Assembly: GCF_003952465.1 (NCBI RefSeq)
Contig: NZ_CP034448.1
Coordinates: 3,511,001-3,575,000 of the forward strand
Length of the DNA stretch: 64,000 nt
Reading direction: 5' to 3'
From: Mesorhizobium sp. M1B.F.Ca.ET.045.04.1.1
Lineage (GTDB): Bacteria; Pseudomonadota; Alphaproteobacteria; Rhizobiales; Rhizobiaceae
The notes beneath the pieces were generated by a model that saw nothing but the letters and a program-made list of their open reading frames with translations, was not told the origin of the DNA and did not search any database. Below, in pieces: positions 34,134 to 43,538 of the stretch (within the stretch, counting starts at the first letter, position 1; every line of letters starts with the position of its first letter). The position numbers and the translations under genes were made by a program.

Positions 34134-36415
34134 GGATGGGCCACTCCCACGACATCGGAGCGGCGCCTGGACGGAGTCACTTCGGGAATCGCTTTCACCG
34201 TGCCCTGAAGCCGCATCGCATTTGCGATCACGATCAGCGAGGAGGCCGACATGGCGATCGCAGCGATGAGCGGCGTCACATGTCCAAGGACGGCGATCGG
34301 AACGGCAAAGGCGTTGTAGACGATCGCGATCGCGATGTTCTGGCGAATGAGCCGGCCGGCCTTCCGCGAGATATCGACGGCAAGGGGAACTGCCAGAAGG
34401 CTCTCGCGCAGGAAGACGAAATCCGCGGCCTTGCGGCCGATGTCGGCCGCCGTCGCCGGGGCGATCGAGACATGTGCCGCTCGCAGCGCCGGCGTGTCGT
34501 TGAGGCCGTCGCCCACCATCAGCACCTTGTGCCCCGCGCGGGTCAGCGACTCGATCCACTCGACCTTTCCCGAGGGCAGCAGCGCCGGGACGAAACTTTC
34601 GATTCCCAATGTGGTGGCAACCTGGCTGCAGGCTTTCTCGGTATCGCCGGACAGCATGTCCACCGACAAGGCGGCGTCCGTCAGCTGCTGGATTGCCGCC
34701 TTGGCGTCCGATCGAGCCGCATCCTCGAAGGCGAAGCATGCGACGATGCTGCCATTCTTCGAGAGCACCGTGCCGCCATAGCCGCCGATCTTGCCTTCGC
34801 CGCCGGTCCGAGCCTTCCACCCGGCCCATCCGCGTCGGCCAAGGCGCCAAACGTCGTCCCCGGCGATCGCTTCGACACCGAAGCCGGGTTCTTCTCGCAC
34901 GGAGTCGAGTTTGGGCTGGCCGGCAAAGCCCGCATAGGCCGCAACAGCCTTTGAAAACGGGTGCCGCGAATGAGCGGCGATGTCGGCGGCCATCGCGAGC
35001 ATTGTCGGATCGACCTCGGACGCATTGACCAGCCTTGGTCGTCCCAAAGTCAGCGTTCCGGTCTTGTCGAACACCGCCGTATCGATCGCGGCAAGACGCT
35101 CCAAGGCCGAGCCATCCTTGACCATGACCCCGACTTCGAACAAGCGCCGGGCCGCCACGACCTGAACGATTGGCACCGCAAGGCCGAGAGCGCAGGGGCA
35201 AGTGATGATGAGCACGGCGATGGCGATGGTGAGCGCCCGGTGCCAATCGCCGGACACGGCCATCCAGCCGAGGAATGTTACAAAGGCGGTCAGATGAACC
35301 ACCGGCGCGTAGAGCGCCGACACCCGGTCGGCAATCCTTCTGTAGTGCGAGCGCCCGCCTTCGGCGGCCTCCATCAACCGCACGATTTCGGCCAGGAAGG
35401 AATCCTTCGCGGCGGCGGTCGCCTGCATCGTCAGCGGGCCGGTGATGTTGAGCGTTCCGGCCTGGACAGGTGCCCCGGCACCCACGGCCTTGGGCGTGCT
35501 TTCGCCGGAGACCAGCGAGCAATCGAGGTCGGAATTCCCGCTGAGTATATCGCCGTCGACCGGTATCCGTTCTCCGGCCGCGATAAGCAGGCGCATTCCT
35601 GGCATGAGTTCGGCGACTGGCACGTATTCGCGCGTATCGTCCTCCCGCAGCACCAGCGAGCCCCGTGCCGCGAGCCTCGACAGGCCGTTGACGGCAGTGC
35701 GTGCCCGCTCGCGCATCACATGATCCAGCGTGCGGCCGATCAGCAGGAAAAAGAGTAGCGACACCGAGGCGTCGAAATAGGCGTGCTCGCCGTGATTGAT
35801 GGTCTCATAGAGGCTCATCGCGTAGGCGAGCGACACACCCACCGCGATCGGCACGTCCATGTTCATCCGGCCGTGGCGAAGCGCGTTCGCTGCGGAGCGG
35901 AAGTAGATACCGCCGGCGAAGGCGAGAGCCGGAATGGCGATCAGCGCGGACAGCCAATGGAACAGATCCCGTGTCGGACCTTCGGCGCCGGACCAGACCG
36001 ACACCGACAGCAGCATGATGTTGCCGGCGGCGAAGCCTGCGACCGCGACGGCTCGGATCAACTCCGAAAGGGTCTTGTCCTTCTCGTGAATGTCCGGGTC
36101 GAACAGATGTGCCTGGTAGCCGAGCCGGCCGAGCGCGGCAAACAATGGCGGGACGCTGTCTCCATGCCAGCGCACCGAGACGCGCTTGGTCGATAGATTG
36201 ACGCGGGCGGACTCAACGTTCTCGACCTTGGCGAGCGCGGCCTCGATCGCTTGAATGCATGCTCCGCAATGAACCGTCGGCACCGACAAATCCGTCTGGT
36301 GAATGTCGCCGCCAAGAGAGCGGCTGGCCAGCTTGATCTCGTCGCTCGACGGCGAAGCGGACGCTGCGTTGACGACCTCCAACGCCATTTCGGCGCCTGG
36401 CGCGCAGCAGCTCAT
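34130..36415 (-). CDS. fixI: Copper-transporting P-type ATPase FixI/CcoI
   Basis: 761 residues from ATG 36415, which overlaps the fixH stop. There is an N-terminal metal-binding domain with VHCGACIQAI, membrane helices, the actuator SGESTPKAVG, the ion-path motif TCPCALGLA, the phosphorylation site FDKTGTLTLG and the hinge VGDGLNDTPAL. It exports copper to the periplasm for the CuB centre of CcoN. The N-terminus (MSCCAPGAEMA) carries a further Cys pair. It is the third gene of fixGHIS. Confidence 0.93.
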   Translation of the reverse strand: MSCCAPGAEMALEVVNAASASPSSDEIKLASRSLGGDIHQTDLSVPTVHCGACIQAIEAALAKVENVESARVNLSTKRVSVRWHGDSVPPLFAALGRLGYQAHLFDPDIHEKDKTLSELIRAVAVAGFAAGNIMLLSVSVWSGAEGPTRDLFHWLSALIAIPALAFAGGIYFRSAANALRHGRMNMDVPIAVGVSLAYAMSLYETINHGEHAYFDASVSLLFFLLIGRTLDHVMRERARTAVNGLSRLAARGSLVLREDDTREYVPVAELMPGMRLLIAAGERIPVDGDILSGNSDLDCSLVSGESTPKAVGAGAPVQAGTLNITGPLTMQATAAAKDSFLAEIVRLMEAAEGGRSHYRRIADRVSALYAPVVHLTAFVTFLGWMAVSGDWHRALTIAIAVLIITCPCALGLAVPIVQVVAARRLFEVGVMVKDGSALERLAAIDTAVFDKTGTLTLGRPRLVNASEVDPTMLAMAADIAAHSRHPFSKAVAAYAGFAGQPKLDSVREEPGFGVEAIAGDDVWRLGRRGWAGWKARTGGEGKIGGYGGTVLSKNGSIVACFAFEDAARSDAKAAIQQLTDAALSVDMLSGDTEKACSQVATTLGIESFVPALLPSGKVEWIESLTRAGHKVLMVGDGLNDTPALRAAHVSIAPATAADIGRKAADFVFLRESLLAVPLAVDISRKAGRLIRQNIAIAIVYNAFAVPIAVLGHVTPLIAAIAMSASSLIVIANAMRLQGTVKAIPEVTPSRRRSDVVGVAHP

Positions 36416-36927
36416 TGCAGGGCTCCTTTCACGATCATGATGCGGCGGACATCGCGAAACGGTGACGTCAGTCCCGCGTCTGCATCGATTTCCACAATCC
36501 AGACGCCATCCTTCGGCGCATGCCGGGCGGCAAATTCCCACGTATTGACAGGAGAGTCGCCGGACGCCGCGGCAAGTGTCAGGGCTTCGTCCTCGGCCTC
36601 GTAGGCCGGGTGGCGGAACAGCATCCTGACGCCGTGCAGCGGCACCGGTTTGCCCTGGCTGTCGACGAGGCTGTAGCGGACGTCGCCGGAGGCGATGGTC
36701 AACTTGCCCGTCCAGCCGAGTGCCGCCTGCGTCCTTCCTTTCCTGGCTTCCTCGTTGAACTGCTGGCTGGCGACATAGGTGTTCTCAACGACCAGCCCGG
36801 TCCAGCTCTTCCGCGCGAGCGTGGCCATGGTGGCGTTGACCCCGATCACCACCGCGAAGAAAGCGATGATGGAGATCAACATGTGCCTGCCGGTGAACTC
36901 GCGCGGCTTTTGCGTCTCGGTGCTCAT
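36412..36927 (-). CDS. fixH: cbb3 oxidase assembly protein FixH
   Basis: A 171-residue protein with one N-terminal membrane helix (MLISIIAFFAVVIGVNATMA). The periplasmic FixH domain has VENTYVASQQFNEEARKGR, VRMLFRHPAYEAEDEALTL and GVWIVEIDAD. Its start overlaps the fixG stop and its stop overlaps fixI (ATGA at both ends), so the three are translationally coupled. Confidence 0.9.
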   Translation of the reverse strand: MSTETQKPREFTGRHMLISIIAFFAVVIGVNATMATLARKSWTGLVVENTYVASQQFNEEARKGRTQAALGWTGKLTIASGDVRYSLVDSQGKPVPLHGVRMLFRHPAYEAEDEALTLAAASGDSPVNTWEFAARHAPKDGVWIVEIDADAGLTSPFRDVRRIMIVKGALQ

Positions 36928-38495
36928 TTGCCGATCTCCGGTGCGTTGAAGCTGGCGGTATATTCGGCGGATTCGGAACTTGCCTTGTCCTCGATCCGGA
37001 ATTCGAAGCTTTGCACCAGCTCCTTGATCTGGCCTGCCGGTTGACGAACGAAGACCTTCAGGATCTTCAGCCTGTCGGGTTCGGCTGGAATGGAGAAGGA
37101 GCGGCTTGGGGGCTGGTCGATGCCGACAATGGTCATCTCACCGCCGTCGAGACCCTGCAGCGTGACCTCGATCGTCCTCGGCTTGGGTATCATGTTGAGC
37201 AGCTTGACGGTGTAGCCGTTTCGGATCGAGCCGTCCGAAAGCGTCACGAACTGCGGATTTCTGTCGTGCAGGACATTCAGTTCCAGTCGCTCGCGCGTCA
37301 GCAGCGAATAGACGAGCACCAGCCCGATCGCCGACCATGCGCCGAGATAGATGTAAGTGCGCAACCGGAAGATCTTGCCCAGATGGAAATGCGCCAGGCT
37401 GTCGAAGAAGCTGCCGCTGGCCGTTCTCACGAGCGCCGGATTGACCGGGTCGGTGCCGCCGGCGGTCGCCAGCGCCATGTTGGCGTTGTAGTCAGCCAGC
37501 GTTGCGTAGGAGATCAGCCCGCGTTCGCGGCCGAGCTTGTCCATGACGCCGTCGCAGGCGTCGATGCAGAGCGCGCAGGTGATGCACTCCAGTTGCTGGC
37601 CATCGCGGATGTCGATCCCCATCGGGCAGACGGCGACGCAGGCGTTGCAGTCGACGCAGTCGCCGACCGATTGTCCGGCGGCCAACGCCTTCTTGGCATG
37701 GCGCGAACGCGGCTCGCCGCGCCAGTCGTTGTAGGTCACCGTCAACGAATTTTCGTCGAGCATGGCGGCCTGGATGCGCGGCCACGGGCACATGTAGGTG
37801 CAGACCTGCTCGCGCATCAGTCCGCCGAACACATAGGTGGTGCCGGTCAGGACGGCGATCGTGACATAGGCGACGGGCGCGGCCGTGCCGGTGGCCACTT
37901 CACGGAGCAGCGTCGGCGCGTCGGCGAAGTAGAAGATCCAGGCGCCGCCGGTGGCAACTGCGATGACGAGCCATATGGCATGCTTGGATATGCGCAGGAA
38001 GAGCTTCCGCGCGCTCCAGGGAGCGGCATCCAGCTTCATGCGGGCATTGCGATCGCCTTCGATCGCGCGCTCCACGACAAGGAACAAGTCGACCCAGACG
38101 GTCTGCGGGCAGGTGTAGCCGCACCAGGCTCGCCCGACCGTCGATGTGATCAGGAAAAGGCCGACGCCCGCCATCATGAGAAGGCCGGCGACGTAGTAGA
38201 ATTCCTGCGGCCAGATCTCGATGAAGAAGAAATAGAAGCGGCGGTTCGCCAGATCGAGGAGAACGGCCTGGTCGGGAGCGAAGGGGCCGCGGTCCCAGCG
38301 CAGCCAGGGCGTCAGGTAGTAGATGCCGAGCGTGATCGCCATCACCAGCCATTTGAACTGACGAAAACGACCGGACGCGCGCTTCGGGAATATCTTCTTG
38401 CGCGCCGCGTATAGCGGCTGTCGCGTCTTGGCGGAGTTGACCGCTTCGGCCTCGAGCCGTTCTACCTGCGTCTGATCCAGCACGACGATCTCCAA
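36924..38495 (-). CDS. fixG: Ferredoxin-like membrane protein FixG/CcoG
   Basis: A 523-residue membrane protein with about five helices. Two 4Fe-4S motifs are seen, CVDCNACVAVCP and CITCALCIDAC. The upstream segment GYTCPQTVWVDLF and the C-terminal Ig-like domain of the CcoG family are present. CcoG reduces Cu(II) for cbb3 assembly. It starts the fixGHIS operon, with a FixK-type box centred 67 bases upstream. Confidence 0.93.
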   Translation of the reverse strand: MEIVVLDQTQVERLEAEAVNSAKTRQPLYAARKKIFPKRASGRFRQFKWLVMAITLGIYYLTPWLRWDRGPFAPDQAVLLDLANRRFYFFFIEIWPQEFYYVAGLLMMAGVGLFLITSTVGRAWCGYTCPQTVWVDLFLVVERAIEGDRNARMKLDAAPWSARKLFLRISKHAIWLVIAVATGGAWIFYFADAPTLLREVATGTAAPVAYVTIAVLTGTTYVFGGLMREQVCTYMCPWPRIQAAMLDENSLTVTYNDWRGEPRSRHAKKALAAGQSVGDCVDCNACVAVCPMGIDIRDGQQLECITCALCIDACDGVMDKLGRERGLISYATLADYNANMALATAGGTDPVNPALVRTASGSFFDSLAHFHLGKIFRLRTYIYLGAWSAIGLVLVYSLLTRERLELNVLHDRNPQFVTLSDGSIRNGYTVKLLNMIPKPRTIEVTLQGLDGGEMTIVGIDQPPSRSFSIPAEPDRLKILKVFVRQPAGQIKELVQSFEFRIEDKASSESAEYTASFNAPEIGK

Positions 38496-38555
38496 TCGCG
38501 GCGGAAGAATGCCGCCTCTGTCCGGCAGTCTTGCAATCGCTCACGCCGCGTCGCG

Positions 38556-38569
38556 TTGATGCTGGTCAA
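38556..38569 (-). promoter_or_regulatory. FNR/FixK box upstream of fixG
   Basis: TTGATGCTGGTCAA, one mismatch from TTGAT-N4-ATCAA, between the ccoP terminator and the fixG start. Gives fixGHIS its own low-oxygen promoter. Confidence 0.7.
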
Positions 38570-38590
38570 ATTGAGTCGTCAAAAACAAGT

Positions 38591-38615
38591 CGAGGCCCGG
38601 CACGGCCGGGCCTCG
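38591..38615 (-). terminator. Terminator after ccoP
   Basis: An 11-bp perfect GC-rich stem (38591-38601 with 38605-38615, 3-base loop). On the minus strand it is followed by GACTTGTTTTTG. It ends the ccoNOQP transcript before fixG. Confidence 0.8.
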
Positions 38616-38653
38616 TCGCTTGAACGGCCGAGGGCCGAGAACAGGCCCCGCTC

Positions 38654-39517
38654 CTATTCTCCACCGCCAAGCGAATGGACATAGACAGCCAGTTCCTTGA
38701 CCGTCGTCTCGCCGAGGCGCCCGGCCCAAGCAGGCATCACTCCGCTCTTCGGGGCTCGGACCTGTGAAGCAATGGCGGCTTCGCCAGACCCGTAGAGCCA
38801 GATCGCGTCTGTCAGGTTGGGGGCTCCAACGTCCCTGTTGCCCATTGCGTTCTCGCCATGACAGGCGACGCAATTGTCCGCGAAGACCTTGGCGCCGGGC
38901 TCGATCAGGCTCTTGTCCTTCACTGGTCCCGACAGGCTGGCAACGAAAGCACTCACCTGGGCGACCTGCTCGGGCTGGAGCACGTCGGCGAAGGCAGGCA
39001 TCTCCGACTGGCGGGTATCGGCGTCCGTGGCGAACCGGATGCCGTGCGTTATCGTCTGCTGGATTTGCTCCGTCTTGCCGCCCCAGAGCCAATCGTCATC
39101 GTTGAGGTTGGGAAACCCTTGCGACCCTTGCGCGCCGGATCCGTGGCATTGCACGCAATTGACCTTGAACGCCGCGCCGCCGGCCGCGACGGCAAACTCG
39201 CGCAGCGCATCGTCGCCGGCGATTTCGGAAACACTCTTGGATTCTATTGACGCGACATATTTGGCCTTGGCGGTTTCCGCGGCAGCCAATTCGTTCTTGA
39301 CGTCGTTGCGGCTGGAAAAGCCCAGAACGCCGCTGGTGGCCGAACTCAGCATCGGCCAGGCAGGGTAGGCGATCGTGTAGGCGAGCGCCCATGCTATGGT
39401 GACGTAGAAGGTGATCACCCACCAGCGCGGCAGGGGATTGTTGAGCTCCTTGATCCCATCCCATTCGTGGCCGGTCGTCGTGACGCCCGAGATTTCGTCG
39501 ATATGCTCGTCGCTCAT
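38654..39517 (-). CDS. ccoP: cbb3 cytochrome oxidase diheme subunit CcoP/FixP
   Basis: 287 residues from ATG 39517. One N-terminal membrane helix (WWVITFYVTIAWALAYTIAY) is preceded by HEWDGIKELNNPLPRWW, the CcoP N-terminus. Two class I cytochrome c domains follow, with heme motifs CVQCHG (about 130) and CVACHG (about 220). It passes electrons to CcoO and CcoN. Last gene of ccoNOQP, followed by a terminator. Confidence 0.95.
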   Translation of the reverse strand: MSDEHIDEISGVTTTGHEWDGIKELNNPLPRWWVITFYVTIAWALAYTIAYPAWPMLSSATSGVLGFSSRNDVKNELAAAETAKAKYVASIESKSVSEIAGDDALREFAVAAGGAAFKVNCVQCHGSGAQGSQGFPNLNDDDWLWGGKTEQIQQTITHGIRFATDADTRQSEMPAFADVLQPEQVAQVSAFVASLSGPVKDKSLIEPGAKVFADNCVACHGENAMGNRDVGAPNLTDAIWLYGSGEAAIASQVRAPKSGVMPAWAGRLGETTVKELAVYVHSLGGGE

Positions 39518-39519
39518 GA

Positions 39520-39669
39520 TCAATCGTCCTTGAGTGGGATCCGTGCGGCCTGGTCGGCATGTGTCCTGCCGCCGGGGCGAAACGCGAAGGCCACGCAGCC
39601 GACGAAGAACAGGGCCATGGCGAGCAGCCCCCAACTGTCCGCGAACTCGCGCATCAGGTTGTAGTCCAT
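39520..39669 (-). CDS. ccoQ: cbb3 oxidase small subunit CcoQ/FixQ
   Basis: A 49-residue protein starting MDYNLMREFADSWGLLAMAL, a single membrane helix, then VAFAFRPGGRTHADQ and a polar tail ending PLKDD. The length, helix position and FAFRPG motif are those of CcoQ. It fits exactly between ccoO and ccoP, with 2 bases before the ccoP start. Confidence 0.9.
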   Translation of the reverse strand: MDYNLMREFADSWGLLAMALFFVGCVAFAFRPGGRTHADQAARIPLKDD

Positions 39670-39681
39670 CGATTGTCCTCC

Positions 39682-40413
39682 TCAGCGATAGCCGGCAGCT
39701 TCGTCATAGGTCTTGAAATCGACCAGCGTGCCGAGCATCTGCAGATAGGCGACCAGCGCATCCATCTCGGTGACCTGTTGGGGGTTGCCGTCGAAGTCGC
39801 CGACCTTGGCCTTTGGGTAACGGCTTTCCAGTCCGGACGTGTCGGCGTTGGGATCGGCCTGCGCCATCAAGTCTGCGTTGGCGTGAGAGATCATGTCGTC
39901 GGAATAGGGCACGCCCACCCGCCGGTTGGCGATCAGATGCGTCGAGAAATCCTTCACCTCGATCGGCGTGTCTTTCAGGAACGTGTAGCTCGGCATGATC
40001 GACTCCGGCACCACGGAGCGCGGGTCGGCAAGATGCTGAACGTGCCAGCCGTTGGAGTAGCGGTCGCCGACGCGCGCGAGATCGGGGCCCGTGCGCTTGG
40101 ACCCCCATTGGAATGGATGGTCGTACATCGACTCGGCCGCCAGGCTGTAATGGCCATAGCGCTCCACCTCGTCGCGGAACGGCCTGATCATCTGGCTGTG
40201 GCAGAGGTAGCATCCCTCGCGCACATAGATGTTGCGTCCGGCGAGTTCGAGCGGCGAGTAGGGGCGCATGCCCTCGACCTTCTCGATCGTGTTGTCGAGA
40301 TAGAAGAGCGGTGCGATCTCGACGATGCCGCCGATGGTCACGACCAGCAGGGACCCGACGAGAAGGAGCGTCGCGTTCCGCTCGATGAGCGCGTGTTTGT
40401 CCATCAAACCCAT
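39682..40413 (-). CDS. ccoO: cbb3 cytochrome oxidase monoheme subunit CcoO/FixO
   Basis: A 243-residue protein with one N-terminal membrane helix ([22 protein letters not shown], anchored), then a cytochrome c domain with heme motif [13 protein letters not shown]. The axial Met region is [10 protein letters not shown]. Second gene of the operon, 10 bases after ccoN. Confidence 0.95.
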   Translation of the reverse strand: MGLMDKHALIERNATLLLVGSLLVVTIGGIVEIAPLFYLDNTIEKVEGMRPYSPLELAGRNIYVREGCYLCHSQMIRPFRDEVERYGHYSLAAESMYDHPFQWGSKRTGPDLARVGDRYSNGWHVQHLADPRSVVPESIMPSYTFLKDTPIEVKDFSTHLIANRRVGVPYSDDMISHANADLMAQADPNADTSGLESRYPKAKVGDFDGNPQQVTEMDALVAYLQMLGTLVDFKTYDEAAGYR

Positions 40414-40423
40414 GTCTGGCTCC

Positions 40424-42034
40424 TTATTGGGCGGGCTGCAGGGCGGGCGCGGAACCCGACGAGGACTGTTCCTCGCGCTGGTAGCCGAGAATGGTCATGG
40501 CGACGTTCCAGGCCATGATCAGCATGCCGGCGAGGTACATGGCACCGCCCGCGGCGCGCATGATGTAGTAGGGGTGCATGGCGGCGACGGTTTCGGCGAA
40601 GGAGTAGACGAGGAATCCCTGCTCGTCGTACTCGCGCCACATGAGCCCTTGCATGATGCCCGAGACCCACATCACTGCCGCGTAGACGACGATGCCAAGC
40701 GTCGCCAGCCAGAAGTGCCAAGTAACGAGCCGCAGCGAATAGAGCCGTTGGCGGTTCCAAAGCTTCGGCACCATGTAGTAGATCGCGCCGAAGGTGATCA
40801 GGCCGACCCAGCCGAGCGCGCCCGAATGGACATGGCCGATGGTCCAGTCGGTGTAGTGCGAGAGCGAGTTGACCGTCTTGATCGACATCATCGGGCCCTC
40901 GAAGGTGGACATGCCGTAGAAGGCGATGGCCGCGACCATCATCCGGACGATCGGATCCGTGCGGATCTTGTCCCAGGCACCCGAAAGCGTCATGAGGCCG
41001 TTGATCATGCCGCCCCAGGAAGGCATCCACAGCATCACCGAGAACACCATGCCGAGCGTCTGCGCCCAGTCGGGCAGGGCGGTGTAGTGAAGGTGATGGG
41101 GGCCCGCCCAGATGTACAGGAAGATCAGCGCCCAGAAGTGGATGATCGACAGACGGTAGGAGTAGACCGGCCGGTTCACCTGCTTCGGCACGAAATAGTA
41201 CATCATGCCGAGGAAGCCAGCCGTGAGGAAGAAGCCCACGGCGTTGTGCCCATACCACCACTGCGTCAGCGCATCCTGAACGCCTGAGAAGGCGGAGTAA
41301 CTCTTCGAGCCGAGGAACGAGGCGGGCATCGACAGGTTGTTGACCACATGCAGCATCGCGATGGTCACGATGAAGGAGAGGTAGAACCAGTTGGCGACGT
41401 AGATATGCGGTTCCTTGCGCTTCAGAATGGTGCCAAGGAAAAGGATCAGGTAAGCGACCCAGACGATCGTCAGCCAGAGATCGACATACCATTCCGGCTC
41501 GGCATATTCGCGGCTCTCGGTGATGCCCAGCAGATAGCCCGTTGCGGCCATGACGATGAAAAGCTGATACCCCCAGAAGACGAACCAGGCGAGACTGCCG
41601 CCAAAAAGCCGCGCCCGGCACGTGCGCTGAACGACATAGAGCGATGTGCAAATCAGTGCGTTGCCGCCAAAGGCAAAGACGACGCCGGAGGTATGAAGGG
41701 GACGCAGCCGGCCGAAATTGAACCAGGGCTGGATATCGAGATCCGGATAGGCAAGCTGGAGCGCGATGACGACGCCGACCAGCATGCCGACGACCCCCCA
41801 GAATACCGTTGCGATGGCTCCGTAGCGGATCGGGCCATCCATGTAGGCGGAGGGGTCGATCGGAGCTGCTGGCTTGAAATCCGTGTTGCGCAGCAGGATC
41901 GCGGTGAAGCCGGCGACCGCGAAGAACAGAACCCACATATGCTGGCGAAAAGGTTCATCTGCGCCAAAGCCCGCAGCCACAAGGGCCGCAAAGGCAAACA
42001 GGCTTAGAAGGACGATCTCCGTGCCAAATCTCAT
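40424..42034 (-). CDS. ccoN: cbb3 cytochrome oxidase catalytic subunit CcoN/FixN
   Basis: 536 residues from ATG 42034, with 12 membrane segments. It carries the heme b and heme b3-CuB histidines of the C-family heme-copper oxidases, including [19 protein letters not shown] and [17 protein letters not shown]. It reduces O2 with high affinity, supporting respiration in nodules or other low-oxygen settings. First gene of ccoNOQP. An FNR-type box lies 74-87 bases upstream. Confidence 0.95.
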   Translation of the reverse strand: MRFGTEIVLLSLFAFAALVAAGFGADEPFRQHMWVLFFAVAGFTAILLRNTDFKPAAPIDPSAYMDGPIRYGAIATVFWGVVGMLVGVVIALQLAYPDLDIQPWFNFGRLRPLHTSGVVFAFGGNALICTSLYVVQRTCRARLFGGSLAWFVFWGYQLFIVMAATGYLLGITESREYAEPEWYVDLWLTIVWVAYLILFLGTILKRKEPHIYVANWFYLSFIVTIAMLHVVNNLSMPASFLGSKSYSAFSGVQDALTQWWYGHNAVGFFLTAGFLGMMYYFVPKQVNRPVYSYRLSIIHFWALIFLYIWAGPHHLHYTALPDWAQTLGMVFSVMLWMPSWGGMINGLMTLSGAWDKIRTDPIVRMMVAAIAFYGMSTFEGPMMSIKTVNSLSHYTDWTIGHVHSGALGWVGLITFGAIYYMVPKLWNRQRLYSLRLVTWHFWLATLGIVVYAAVMWVSGIMQGLMWREYDEQGFLVYSFAETVAAMHPYYIMRAAGGAMYLAGMLIMAWNVAMTILGYQREEQSSSGSAPALQPAQ

Positions 42035-42107
42035 CGCAAGTCCCCGATCTCGAAATTCCGGCGGATGCCGACCCGCGCATGAATTCCGCAACCGGAGACT
42101 ATTGGCC

Positions 42108-42121
42108 TTGATCTAGGTCAA
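42108..42121. promoter_or_regulatory. FNR/FixK box between ccoN and the hemerythrin gene
   Basis: TTGATCTAGGTCAA, one mismatch from TTGAT-N4-ATCAA, in the divergent gap. Its centre is 80 bases from ccoN and 64 from the hemerythrin start, so it could act on both. Confidence 0.75.
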
Positions 42122-42178
42122 AGCCGCGTCGTTTCGCTTTCGGCAGCGTCGGCTTCCGGAAATGACCAGGAGGCAATC

Positions 42179-42674
42179 ATGAAGAAAGGACCGCTTCAAA
42201 AGGCGTTCCTTAATTCTCAGTCGGCGAGCCAGTCGGGTCACCCGGCGTTGTCGGGCGAAATGATGAAGCGCGCGCATCGTGAAAAGCTCGGGCTTTGCGA
42301 CGCGCTGGAGAAGTTGGCCGATCAATTGCCGAACGTGGACCGCCTGCAATGCCTCAACCTGGCCAACTCAATCGTTCCATTGATGCGCGATGTTCATCGA
42401 TATGAGGAGACGGTTGTCTTCCCCGCCTACGAAGCGGCCCTGACCTTGGTTAAGGCCAATCTGTCTTCCGTCACCAGGCTTCGCGCCGAGCATATCGAGG
42501 ACGAATGCTTTGCCGGCGAGGTCACGGAGGCGCTGCTGGCGATCGGTCATGGCGAAGGAACGGAAAATGCCGAGGCGGTCGGGTTCATGCTGCGCGGCTT
42601 CTTCGAGAGCCCTGCGCCGCCACATCGCCTTCGAGCGCGAGCATCTCCTGCCGCGGATCGGGATAGACGAATAG
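42179..42674 (+). pseudogene. Hemerythrin-like protein with frameshifted C-terminus
   Basis: The first ~145 residues match an HHE/hemerythrin-like domain: SGEMMKRAHREKLGLCDAL, VPLMRDVHRYEETVVFPAYE and RLRAEHIEDECFAGE. The frame then reads a low-complexity tail (PPHRLRARASPAADRDRR). In the +1-shifted frame the DNA encodes LRRHIAFEREHLLPRIGIDE followed by a stop at 42672, exactly the last helix expected. One extra C in the CCC at 42610-42612 would explain this. As written, the final iron-ligand helix is lost. Sequencing error or true mutation cannot be told apart. Divergent from ccoN with a shared FNR box. Confidence 0.7.
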
Positions 42675-42682
42675 GGTAGGGC

Positions 42683-43408
42683 CTAGTCGCCGCAGCGTTG
42701 TTCCAGGCGGCTTAAATCCACTGTCACGTTCCGGTTGTTCTCGATCCGGATCACGTCACTCGCGCGCAGCCTGGTCAACTGGCGGCTCACCGTCTCGATC
42801 GTCAGTCCGAGAAAGTCGGCGATGTCGGCGCGGGTCAAGGGCAGTTCGAAGCTTGCCGACTTGGCTGCCGGGTCGGTAGCCGGGTCGATATTCCTGGCGA
42901 TCATCAGAAGGAAGCTCGCGACCTTTTCGGACGCCGTCTTGCGTCCCAGCGCCAGCATCCATTCACGCGCCTCGTCGAGCTCGTTCAGCGTTTGCTTGAG
43001 CAGGCGATGTTCGAGCCCCGGTGAAAGCTTCATCATTCTTTCGATGACGCTCCTTGGGAACGAGCACAGCGACACTTCCGTCGCCGCCTCGGCGCTGATC
43101 GCGCTTTCGGACTTGAACGGCCTTCCCAGGAAGTCCGGGGCGAACTGGAGGCCGACAATCTGCTGTCGGCCGTCCGAAAGGCTCTTCGTCAGTTTGACCA
43201 CCCCGGAGAGCACGTTCGAATAACGTTCCACGACTTCCGCATCGCCCGTCAGCTCAGCCCCCGGTGAAACGCCGCGCCTGGATGAGGTCTTGGACAGTTC
43301 GATCAACTGGTCGGGTTCAAGCGCGCCGCAAAGTCCGCGGTGCCGCGCTTCACAGGACTGGCAAAGCACAGGGATGCCGGCGCTGTGAATGTCCTGTCGA
43401 ATGGTCAT
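42683..43408 (-). CDS. fnrN: FnrN-type oxygen-sensing Crp/Fnr regulator
   Basis: 241 residues from ATG 43408 (ATG 43420 also possible). The N-terminal cysteines CQSCEARHRGLC and a fourth Cys in VSLCSFPRS are the 4Fe-4S ligands of FNR, so it should sense oxygen directly. A cyclic-nucleotide-like domain follows. The HTH is LTRADIADFLGLTIETVSRQL, with the ETVSR recognition sequence for TTGAT boxes. A perfect FNR box lies in the gap to hemN, which suggests autoregulation. Confidence 0.92.
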   Translation of the reverse strand: MTIRQDIHSAGIPVLCQSCEARHRGLCGALEPDQLIELSKTSSRRGVSPGAELTGDAEVVERYSNVLSGVVKLTKSLSDGRQQIVGLQFAPDFLGRPFKSESAISAEAATEVSLCSFPRSVIERMMKLSPGLEHRLLKQTLNELDEAREWMLALGRKTASEKVASFLLMIARNIDPATDPAAKSASFELPLTRADIADFLGLTIETVSRQLTRLRASDVIRIENNRNVTVDLSRLEQRCGD

Positions 43409-43491
43409 CGCATAGCCCAAGGTCTACGAAGCCGGCAGCCTATCACTTCTGCATCGCGGTATTGTTGCGTCCTTTTGTCCATTGGTAGGCA

Positions 43492-43505
43492 TTGATTGAA
43501 ATCAA
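43492..43505. promoter_or_regulatory. Perfect FNR box between fnrN and hemN
   Basis: TTGATTGAAATCAA, a full match to TTGAT-N4-ATCAA, centred about 40 bases before the hemN ATG and about 90 from the fnrN start. Confidence 0.85.
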
Positions 43506-43538
43506 GGCGTCGACAGCTCGGTCCGCTAGCTTGCCGCC

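Noticed and set aside
37011..38414. 467-codon plus-strand frame
   Set aside because: Antisense shadow of fixG; low-complexity residues and no domain.
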